A stretch of 5,670 nt of DNA, from positions 1-5,670 of the forward strand of contig JAUXBJ010000152.1 of NCBI GenBank assembly GCA_030619425.1, given 5' to 3'. Below are positions 1 to 5,421 of the stretch, piece by piece. How positions within the stretch are numbered: position 1 is the first letter of the stretch; each line of letters starts with the position of its first letter. This DNA comes from a bacterium (lineage in GTDB: Bacteria > Zixibacteria > MSB-5A5 > GN15 > FEB-12). The notes beneath the pieces were generated by a model that saw nothing but the letters and a program-made list of their open reading frames with translations, was not told the origin of the DNA and searched no databases. A program made the translations under genes and the position numbers.

Positions 1-1625
1 GCCAGCACGCCGATGACCATAATACCGAATCCAAAATGGGTCAGATGCCCGGCCATAGAACGCCACCCGTTGGGCAGGCTGCCGAAAGCTGCGGTGAGAT
101 TGGTAACGGCGGCCATGGACGCCATGGAGAACAACATCAGATAGAGCGGTTCGCGCACGCCGACCAGCACCGAGATCACCAGGCCACCGGCCAGCGCCGC
201 GAATGAAGGAATCAGTCGACCCCACCAGTCAGGTTTCATCAGGTACATGGCCATCCCGGTGACGACCACACCAAAGACCAGCACAAATGCCAGAGAGGCC
301 GTGGACAACAAAAAGAACAGCCCTATACCGGTGGCCATAGCACCCAAGGCCACGAATACCAGGCGTATTGGCCACGATGATGGACGGAAGTTATCCTGTC
401 GGGTCAACGGTGAAATAGCCAGAATCAACGAGTAGACTATGGCTAAGGGCAGGGCGAAATCATTGTAGGTGGTGACATCAGCCGCGCGTGGTTGATCAGT
501 GAAAACCGATGTAAGAAACGGCAGCGAACTCCAGAAGAGCACAATCATAGCGAAGGCAAACAGTAGCGCGGTGGCCGCCACCAGGGTGAAGTCCCGTCCG
601 TAGAAGTTGTAGTCAATCGGGACGTTTCCAATCGACCGCAGTCTCGGCAGAAAGAGAGCCACCGTCAGCACCACAAATGCAATCATGAATCCGATGAGGT
701 AAATATTCGTACCCAGGTTGACAAAACTGTGCACTGAGAAATCAGCCAGCACGCCGCTGCGTGTGAGAAAAGTGCCGTAGACTACTAAAATGAAGGTCAG
801 CGCACTCAATAACAGGTTCGTTTTGCGCAAGGCTCCCTTGGTTCTCTTCTCCAGAAGCAGACCGTGAATCAGAGCAAGTGAAGCGAACCACGGAATCAGC
901 GATGAATTCTCCACCGGATCCCAGGCCCAATAACCGCCCCAGCCGAGGGTTTTGTAGGCCCAATACGCCCCCAATATGTTTCCCATACCGATCATCAGGG
1001 CCGACACTGCCACCCACGGGAAAACGCGCTTGACCCAGTCGGAGTAATCGTTGATGATCAGAGCCGCCATGGCCAGGGCGAAAGGGACACCAGCCGCGGC
1101 ATACCCAACGAATATCACCGGCGGGTGGATCACCATCCACGGGTCCTGCAAGAGTGGATTCAAACCGTAGCCATCACCCAGGACGACATCGGCCAATGCA
1201 AAAGGCGAGAGACGGACAAGGATGAACAGGAAGAAGAGATTGACCAGCGAAAAGACGACCATACCCCAGTCTTTATAGATACCACCCCGCTTGATGATTA
1301 CATAGCCGAATAAGGCGCTGAAGAACAGCCACAATAAGTAGGTGCCCTCCTGACCGGCCCACAGCGACGATAGCAAATAGAAGAATTCGAGCGAGCGATC
1401 CGAATACTCGGCGACATACTTGATAGCGAAGTTGTGGCTGAAGATAAGATAGAATAGATACGCTACGGCCAGGCCGACGCATACGACGAAAGTGTGATAG
1501 CTCTTTCGCGCCAGACCTTCAAACGATTGATGGCCGCGCGCCATGAGGAAGAAAGCGAATCCAACCAGCAGGTTCAGGCCAAAGGCGAACAGTACCAGCA
1601 GGTCTCCGGGGGAATTCCAACTCAT
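1..1625 (-). CDS. ccmF: CcmF, cytochrome c haem lyase subunit (3' end cut by window edge)
   Basis: CcmF takes haem from holo-CcmE and helps attach it to CxxCH sites of apocytochromes at the outer face of the inner membrane. The frame is open for 541 codons from the ATG at 1625 to the window edge; the family is usually about 630-670 residues, so roughly the last 100 or more are missing. About 15 hydrophobic segments are seen. The WWD haem-handling motif is at residues 229-246 (WGGYWAWDPVENSSLIPW). The four family histidines can be placed: H167 in HPPV and H299 in SVHSF flank the WWD domain (periplasmic pair), while H254 in LALIHG and H527 or H530 in GHLTHFG fit the transmembrane haem b pair. 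The start lies three bases after the ccmE stop, with GGAG (1634-1637 on the opposite strand) eight bases upstream, inside the end of ccmE. No frameshift or missing key residue is seen. Confidence 0.96.
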   Translation of the reverse strand, partial: MSWNSPGDLLVLFAFGLNLLVGFAFFLMARGHQSFEGLARKSYHTFVVCVGLAVAYLFYLIFSHNFAIKYVAEYSDRSLEFFYLLSSLWAGQEGTYLLWLFFSALFGYVIIKRGGIYKDWGMVVFSLVNLFFLFILVRLSPFALADVVLGDGYGLNPLLQDPWMVIHPPVIFVGYAAAGVPFALAMAALIINDYSDWVKRVFPWVAVSALMIGMGNILGAYWAYKTLGWGGYWAWDPVENSSLIPWFASLALIHGLLLEKRTKGALRKTNLLLSALTFILVVYGTFLTRSGVLADFSVHSFVNLGTNIYLIGFMIAFVVLTVALFLPRLRSIGNVPIDYNFYGRDFTLVAATALLFAFAMIVLFWSSLPFLTSVFTDQPRAADVTTYNDFALPLAIVYSLILAISPLTRQDNFRPSSWPIRLVFVALGAMATGIGLFFLLSTASLAFVLVFGVVVTGMAMYLMKPDWWGRLIPSFAALAGGLVISVLVGVREPLYLMLFSMASMAAVTNLTAAFGSLPNGWRSMAGHLTHFGFGIMVIGVL

Positions 1626-1628
1626 CAA

Positions 1629-2066
1629 CTACGCTCCGGCTACTCTGGCACTGTCGGGATGTTTTTGCGGATCCTGGTATTCGCCGCCGTCACCCTGGTA
1701 TTTCGACGGGCACTTGACCAGCATCTGGTCGGCCTGAAAGACACCATCGGCGCTCTTGCCCTTCAGCACCACCGAAGTGGCTTGTTCGAAATTGCCCGGC
1801 ACCACGCCATAGTACACTACCGGCAGACGAACCGCGGTCGCTTCGTTGGGCGCTTCGACGTCGAAAATGGCGAACTCCAGACGCCGTTCGTCAGTGTTAA
1901 AGTTCACGAGGTCGAAATCGATTTCGCCCATAACCTGCACCACGTGTTCCGACGTCCGGGCCTGCTCTATCGACACGTACTGAATGGTCGTCTTCATGAA
2001 TGAATACGCACCCCAAACAACAAACAGAACGATTATCAGCCCCCCGATAATATACTTGGCGCTCAA
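1629..2066 (-). CDS. ccmE: CcmE, periplasmic haem chaperone of the Cys (CxxxY) type
   Basis: CcmE is a membrane-anchored OB-fold protein that binds haem covalently and carries it from CcmABCD to CcmF. The 145-residue product has a short N-terminus, one membrane anchor (about residues 5-23) and a beta-rich domain containing VQVMGEID (43-50) and LPVVYYGVVPGNF (81-93), in the usual places for the family. In classical CcmE the haem-binding residue is a His in HxxxY. Here the site reads LVKCPSKY, so Cys119 replaces the His and Tyr123 is kept. This CxxxY form is known from archaea and some Desulfovibrio-type bacteria. The tail after Tyr123 is short and polar. The start is TTG at 2066, chosen because GAGGAG lies eight bases upstream and the next residues run straight into the anchor. 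The start overlaps the stop of ccmD, and the stop is three bases before the ccmF ATG. Confidence 0.95.
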   Translation of the reverse strand: MSAKYIIGGLIIVLFVVWGAYSFMKTTIQYVSIEQARTSEHVVQVMGEIDFDLVNFNTDERRLEFAIFDVEAPNEATAVRLPVVYYGVVPGNFEQATSVVLKGKSADGVFQADQMLVKCPSKYQGDGGEYQDPQKHPDSARVAGA

Positions 2067-2176
2067 CGGTTCTTCTCCTCGAGCCTCTTGACTTTGTTGT
2101 CGAGCCTCATCAGATAAAAGAACAACCCGATCCAGACCACCAGTGTCACGGCCATCGCCGCGTAATTGCCGTCCAT
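2063..2176 (-). CDS. ccmD: CcmD-like small membrane protein (37 residues)
   Basis: This small gene lies between ccmC and ccmE. It starts with ATG at 2176, directly after the ccmC TAG stop (2179-2177), and ends with TGA at 2065-2063, which overlaps the TTG start of ccmE. The product begins MDGNYAAMAV, has one membrane segment (about residues 6-23, rich in Val, Leu, Trp and Phe) and ends in a charged helix, RLDNKVKRLEEKNR. That size, topology (one segment followed by a basic and acidic cytoplasmic tail) and position between ccmC and ccmE are those of CcmD, which stabilises the CcmABC-CcmE complex and helps release holo-CcmE. CcmD proteins are too short and variable for sequence alone to be decisive, so the call rests on shape and context. 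A GGAGAG stretch at the end of ccmC can serve as its ribosome binding site. Confidence 0.85.
   Translation of the reverse strand: MDGNYAAMAVTLVVWIGLFFYLMRLDNKVKRLEEKNR
2075..2080 (-). promoter_or_regulatory. Ribosome binding site deciding the TTG start of ccmE
   Basis: GAGGAG on the minus strand lies eight bases upstream of the TTG at 2066. It sits in the last codons of ccmD (the EE of RLEEKNR). It supports TTG as the start and implies that ribosomes finishing ccmD can re-initiate on ccmE. Confidence 0.7.
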
Positions 2177-2833
2177 CTAACTCTCCAAATCTTCACGGAC
2201 GCGAACCAGACGGCCAATACGACCGGACAGGTTCAGCATCCAAAAATATAGTACGGTATATAACGCCAGAGACGCGAAAAAGATCACCCTGACTGACGGA
2301 CCCATGGTGAATTCCATGCTGGAGTCGACTATCGAGTCATCCGGGTGCAGCGACGGTACGATCCGCGGCAGCACGAAAATCAGGAAAGGCACGGTGACAA
2401 AAGCGAAAATCGAATAGACTCCCGACAACGCAGCCCGCCGGTCGGGTTCCTGAACGGCCCCCCTGAGAGCGAAATAGGCGCCGTAGATCAGAAGCAACAC
2501 GAAGACCGAGGTCTCCCGGGGATCCCAGTTCCAGAACGACCCCCAGGCGATCCTGGCGAAAATAGAGCCGGTGACTGTCGCCAGCAGACAGAACACAAAA
2601 CCCAGCCGGGCCGTCTCAACAGCGCGGTCGTCGAATTCTATCCGACGGCTACGGAGATATCGGATGGAGTAAACCATTGACGTGGCAAAAGCCAGTACGC
2701 ATATCCACGCCTGCGGAATATGATGATAGAAAATCCGGCTCGACTCACCGATCTGCTGTTGCGGGGCCGGCGTGACGTAACTGGCGATAATCATCGCTGT
2801 CATGCCGACAAATAATAGGATTTTCCACCACAT
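2177..2833 (-). CDS. ccmC: CcmC, haem-loading protein for CcmE
   Basis: CcmC is the inner-membrane protein that presents haem to CcmE on the periplasmic side. The 218-residue product has six predicted membrane segments (about 3-20, 40-58, 76-95, 107-124, 135-155 and 182-202). The WWD motif is WGSFWNWDPRET (97-108). The two haem-ligand histidines of the family are present: H38 in FYHHIP before the WWD motif and H163 in SLHPDD after it. Length is close to the family's typical 220-250 residues. The start is ATG at 2833. The leader before it is purine-rich (GAGAG runs) without one sharp Shine-Dalgarno. It is the first gene after the 231-base gap and has its own likely promoter; the stop abuts the ccmD start. 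H37 next to H38 is a second His beside the ligand and is probably not essential. Confidence 0.96.
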   Translation of the reverse strand: MWWKILLFVGMTAMIIASYVTPAPQQQIGESSRIFYHHIPQAWICVLAFATSMVYSIRYLRSRRIEFDDRAVETARLGFVFCLLATVTGSIFARIAWGSFWNWDPRETSVFVLLLIYGAYFALRGAVQEPDRRAALSGVYSIFAFVTVPFLIFVLPRIVPSLHPDDSIVDSSMEFTMGPSVRVIFFASLALYTVLYFWMLNLSGRIGRLVRVREDLES

Positions 2834-2870
2834 CTCGATAGTCTCTCACTCTCTCATACAACTCGGCGCC

Positions 2871-2898
2871 AGTATAACCCAAACTCGGGGGAAATCAA
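2871..2898 (-). promoter_or_regulatory. Likely sigma70-type promoter for ccmCDEF
   Basis: On the minus strand a -35 box TTGATT (2898-2893) is followed after 16 bases by a -10 box TATACT (2876-2871), five of six matches to TATAAT. A start site about seven bases on, near 2864, would give a leader of about 30 bases before the ccmC ATG at 2833. The site lies in non-coding DNA between ccmB and ccmC, correctly oriented. It is a pattern match only; no operator or other factor site was recognised. Confidence 0.55.
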
Positions 2899-2948
2899 CT
2901 TGTTTAACCCATCATGTTGGCAAAGGTCCCTGGGGTGCGGGTAGTCCC

Positions 2949-3022
2949 GTAGGTCGGAACCCTCTTAGCGGTTCCGACTTTCTAGGGCAAGAAGTCGGAA
3001 CCCACAAGGGGTTCCAACCTAC
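2949..3022. repeat. Palindromic multi-arm repeat element in the ccmB-ccmC gap
   Basis: Four related arms alternate in orientation. Arm 1 is GTAGGTCGGAACC (2949-2961), arm 2 GGTTCCGACTT (2970-2980), arm 3 AAGTCGGAACC (2992-3002) and arm 4 GGGTTCCAACCTAC (3009-3022). Arms 1 and 2 pair over nine bases with an eight-base loop. Arms 2 and 3 pair perfectly over eleven bases. Arms 3 and 4 pair over seven bases and, past one mismatch, two more. The outer ends of arms 1 and 4 are inverted copies with one mismatch in 13. The element can fold as two adjacent hairpins or as one long stem with a central hairpin. It has no coding potential I trust and no U-run, so it is not a simple terminator. It resembles REP/BIME-like or MITE-like dispersed elements, but copy number cannot be judged from one window. 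Confidence 0.75.
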
Positions 3023-3064
3023 GAAGCTGCCGCCCACAAGCACAGGGGTTCTTGACGTCGCGGT

Positions 3065-3748
3065 TCAGTCCTGCCAGACGAACTTGAAAAGTAGCAGCGA
3101 GGCGGTGATCATCACCACGGCATAAGCGAACAAAAACTGAAGCTCAGCGAGAGCCTCGCCCAGTCCGGAGCCGCCGAAGACCTTCTCCGTGGCGGCCACC
3201 AGCGCGATGAGTAGCGGCATCAGGATTGGGAAAGACAGTACCGCGAACAGCGCTCCTTTCACCGAAGCCCGTGAGATGATCGCGGCCACCAAAGTCGTCG
3301 CACCGCTTAAACCGATTACGCCCAGTGCCAGGACCGGCAGGAAGGAGATGATATGTTCCGCGGGAGCGTCGGTGAAGATGAAGAAAAGCGGCGTTACCAC
3401 CACTGCCATAGTCGTCAGCAAACTGAAATTGAAAGCCAGTTTGCCGATGTACACCGGGTCCGGATCGGCCATAAGTCGCAAGGCCAGAGCGGTGCCGGTT
3501 TCCTCCTCACGGACAAATACGTGGGCCAGTCCGGACATGGCCGAAAAGAAAATCACTATCCAGAACAGCGCCGAGAGCAGCTTCGGAGACAGCCCACTTT
3601 GCCCCAATGAAAACGACACCACGGCCAGAGTTGTAATGGCGAACATCAGGATAGCGTTCAGAGCGTAGCGACTGCGCAACTCAAGGCGCATATCCTTGGC
3701 GTAAACGGCCAACGCTTTACTGTCCAAGCCGGTACTGCGCGGTGGCAA
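3065..3748 (-). CDS. ccmB: CcmB, permease subunit of the Ccm ABC transporter
   Basis: CcmB is the membrane subunit that pairs with CcmA; their ATP hydrolysis is needed to release holo-CcmE from CcmC. The 227-residue product has six hydrophobic segments (about 32-50, 57-76, 104-126, 134-158, 164-186 and 203-223), matching the family's layout and length of about 220. Family features include FVREEETGTALALRLM (78-93), the conserved Glu/Gly stretch of the first cytoplasmic loop followed by DPDPVYIGK, and LSFPILMPLLI (171-181) in the fifth segment. The start is TTG at 3748, giving a 32-base overlap with ccmA. It is preferred because GAGGAG lies seven bases upstream, although TTG codons at 3727 and 3712 are possible alternatives. 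No ATG occurs before residue 20, which lies in the conserved N-terminal helix. After the stop comes the 231-base gap to ccmC. Confidence 0.94.
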   Translation of the reverse strand: MPPRSTGLDSKALAVYAKDMRLELRSRYALNAILMFAITTLAVVSFSLGQSGLSPKLLSALFWIVIFFSAMSGLAHVFVREEETGTALALRLMADPDPVYIGKLAFNFSLLTTMAVVVTPLFFIFTDAPAEHIISFLPVLALGVIGLSGATTLVAAIISRASVKGALFAVLSFPILMPLLIALVAATEKVFGGSGLGEALAELQFLFAYAVVMITASLLLFKFVWQD

Positions 3749-4334
3749 GTTGGTACTCCTCTTCTTCGTTAGTGGCGATGATCAGGATGCTTTCGGCGCG
3801 AAGCTGTTCCACCAGTTGGACCGCGATCTTTTTTCCTTCGCGGTCGAGGTTGGAGGTTGGTTCATCGAGAAACAGATAAGCCGGGTTGCTCAAGAGGGCC
3901 AGGGCGTACTTGAGTCGTTGCTTCATGCCTGATGAAAACTCGGCTACCGGATCGACACCCCGTCCTTCAAGGCCTACTTGCTGAAGGACCTTGTTGATCT
4001 GTTTGCCGGTGACATGGCCGCCGGATACAGTGATGAAGAACTTCAGATTTTCTTCAGCCGTCAATTGGTCGTATAGATTGAGATAGGGCGAAACGAACGA
4101 TACCAGTCGTCGTCGGGTGGCATCATCCAGTTCGGTGTCACCCTCGGCGAAGGTGATGCTGCCTTTCGTGGGTCGCTGCAACCCCAGCAAGGTCATTATG
4201 AGGGTCGACTTGCCCGAGCCGTTAGGTCCGATCACGGCCAGTGAGTCACCAGTGGTCAACTCGAAATTCAGTGCGGAGAAAAGCTTACGCGCACCGAAAC
4301 GTTTGGCCAGGTCTTTTGCCATGAGTCGAAACAT
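3717..4334 (-). CDS. ccmA: CcmA, ATPase subunit of the Ccm ABC transporter
   Basis: This 205-residue ABC ATPase is the expected length for CcmA (about 200-210) and directly precedes ccmB. From the ATG at 4334, Walker A is GPNGSGKST (36-44), the signature is SSGMKQR (134-140), Walker B is YLFLDEP (153-159) with catalytic Glu158, and the D-loop is SNLD (161-164). Two positions are unusual: the Q-loop region reads VSPYLNLYD with no Gln where one is common, and the H-loop reads IIATNEEEE, with Asn189 where most ABC ATPases have His. CcmA proteins are known to vary here, so activity is not ruled out. The start is uncertain: ATG 4334 gives the family-like beginning MFRLMAKDLAKRFG, but TTG 4343 and ATG 4322 are open too, and none has a clear Shine-Dalgarno. 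It overlaps ccmB by 32 bases. Confidence 0.94.
   Translation of the reverse strand: MFRLMAKDLAKRFGARKLFSALNFELTTGDSLAVIGPNGSGKSTLIMTLLGLQRPTKGSITFAEGDTELDDATRRRLVSFVSPYLNLYDQLTAEENLKFFITVSGGHVTGKQINKVLQQVGLEGRGVDPVAEFSSGMKQRLKYALALLSNPAYLFLDEPTSNLDREGKKIAVQLVEQLRAESILIIATNEEEEYQLATAQYRLGQ
3756..3761 (-). promoter_or_regulatory. Ribosome binding site deciding the TTG start of ccmB
   Basis: GAGGAG on the minus strand lies seven bases upstream of the TTG at 3748. It falls inside ccmA, in the codons of its four-glutamate run after the H-loop. It favours the longest ccmB start and suggests translational coupling of ccmA and ccmB. Confidence 0.6.
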
Positions 4335-4404
4335 ATCGGCCAATTAGCGGGAAGATGCAACCAATGCAAGCAAAAAGTGCTATGATGTCGGTGACTAACG
4401 GGGT
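4335..4404. other. Short gap between the CydA-like gene and ccmA
   Basis: This gap of 70 bases (61 if ccmA starts at TTG 4343) contains on the minus strand a direct repeat, TTGCAT-TGG-TTGCAT, near 4356-4370. I see no convincing terminator hairpin and no promoter better than a weak TTGCAT/CTAATT pair. Readthrough from the cytochrome pair into ccmA is the simplest reading. Confidence 0.4.
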
Positions 4405-5421
4405 TCACCGGCGTCCGGCGAAAAATAGACGCAGCAAGTATACCACCAAACCGATGGCCAGCAGAAAAAAGACCAGGAACACGAGGAACACCGACCACTG
4501 CAGCAGGACCGGAATCGCGGATGGGTCCCACACGCCATCGAGCCGTACCAGCCGAAGGACGTGACGTGTTGCAACCATGCCGAACATCGACGTGAACAGC
4601 ATGATCCCGGCGGGAAGGAACTTCTTTTTGAAAAAGAAGTGAATGGAGCCCAGTGACAGAAAGAAAGCGATCGTCACTATCCAGATACCTACCGTGCGCA
4701 TGAACGGCAACAGGAAGTCGCCCAGCATAAAGAGATACACCAACCCGGTCAGCATCGCCGTCACCATACCGACCAGATAGGCGCGTCGCCCGGCTTCATA
4801 AACGGCCGGTGTGTCGCGACCCAACAAGCCTACGAAGAAGCCTCCCACCATGAGCGCTCCGAAGATCGTGTGCAACCATCGAAACAAATACGAGCCGACA
4901 TCCGGATTGATGGCCCATCCGCTCTGTGTCTGGAAGTACAGGGTACCCATAAGAACCGGACGTTCCGCCATCGAGAATACGGAGCTATAGACGAAGGAGA
5001 CGTACAGTAACCCGACCACGGCAACGGCGAGGTAGGCGGGCAGTCGCTTGACAGCTTTGTCCGCGGAAAACGCTGCTCCGTAGAAGAAGTAGTAAGCGAC
5101 TATTGCGGCCACGATTATCATCAGCCAGAACCAGCCCGAGACAATAGCGGCAGAATAGACCAGACGATGGTAGGTCAGTTGCAGGAACAGAAGCGGCGCC
5201 ACTCCAAAAGTCACCGCGCCCGCCATCACTGTCGGCAGAAGTCTAATATACTTCTTCACCGCCGGCTGTTGCCATTTGTCGTCCAAGCGACTGAGCAGCA
5301 GAACCATCGTGCCGCCGAAAATGAAATTCATGGCGACAAAGTGAACAGTAAGCGTCACCAGGTGCAGAATTGTTACTATCCACAAGGGGGCCGACAAGAA
5401 GTTGTAATCCGGTAGGTTCAT
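4405..5421 (-). CDS. CydA-like (cytochrome bd superfamily) membrane protein lacking the Q-loop
   Basis: This 338-residue protein has eight or nine membrane segments. From memory of E. coli CydA, order and spacing match: H20 in the first segment (CydA H19); FGVAPLLFLQLTYHRLVYSA (72-91) against the CydA stretch GVATG...EFQFG; YYFFYGAAFSADK (110-122) against LFFFGWDRLGK; QTQSGWAINP before WLHTIFGALMVGG (182-194), with H184 at CydA H186; then FMLGD (231-235) at the CydA LGD. There CydA has its long quinol-binding Q-loop, whereas this protein goes straight into the next segment. The CydA glutamates of the third segment (E99, E107), the GRQPW motif and the RxM haem ligand are not seen; R242 may match the Arg, and ATRH (284-287) sits near GRQPW. 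At 338 residues it is much shorter than CydA (about 450-520). It starts with ATG 5421, overlapping the cytochrome c stop. A role as electron-transfer partner of that cytochrome is inferred; O2 reduction is not shown. Confidence 0.68.
   Translation of the reverse strand: MNLPDYNFLSAPLWIVTILHLVTLTVHFVAMNFIFGGTMVLLLSRLDDKWQQPAVKKYIRLLPTVMAGAVTFGVAPLLFLQLTYHRLVYSAAIVSGWFWLMIIVAAIVAYYFFYGAAFSADKAVKRLPAYLAVAVVGLLYVSFVYSSVFSMAERPVLMGTLYFQTQSGWAINPDVGSYLFRWLHTIFGALMVGGFFVGLLGRDTPAVYEAGRRAYLVGMVTAMLTGLVYLFMLGDFLLPFMRTVGIWIVTIAFFLSLGSIHFFFKKKFLPAGIMLFTSMFGMVATRHVLRLVRLDGVWDPSAIPVLLQWSVFLVFLVFFLLAIGLVVYLLRLFFAGRR

Noticed and set aside
742..1140. Minus-strand frame of 132 codons inside ccmF
   Set aside because: It is out of frame with the CcmF reading, which holds the WWD motif and conserved histidines here.
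1494..2003. Open frame of 169 codons on the plus strand
   Set aside because: It lies opposite the ccmE gene and the start of ccmF, both certain from motifs. The product looks like a random antisense translation.
2949..3022. Reading the palindromic element as a Rho-independent terminator of ccmAB
   Set aside because: Stems are strong but no U-run follows on the minus strand (the sequence after the last arm is GGGACTACCC), so a classical terminator is not supported.
2802..3125. Open frame of 107 codons on the plus strand across the ccmB-ccmC gap
   Set aside because: It runs through the palindromic repeat and into ccmB antisense, has no Shine-Dalgarno and resembles no protein I know.
3189..3668. 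Open frame of 159 codons on the plus strand
   Set aside because: It is antisense to ccmB, with a Ser/Ala/Lys-rich composition, no recognisable motif and no neighbour on that strand; ccmB is clear on the other strand.
4335..4404. Promoter directly before ccmA, possibly giving a leaderless transcript
   Set aside because: The best -35/-10 candidates (TTGCAT and CTAATT, 16 apart) are weak, and the short gap makes readthrough from the upstream gene the simpler view.
4268..4531. Minus-strand frame of 87 codons bridging the CydA-like gene and ccmA
   Set aside because: It overlaps two better supported genes in other frames and shows no domain or membrane pattern.
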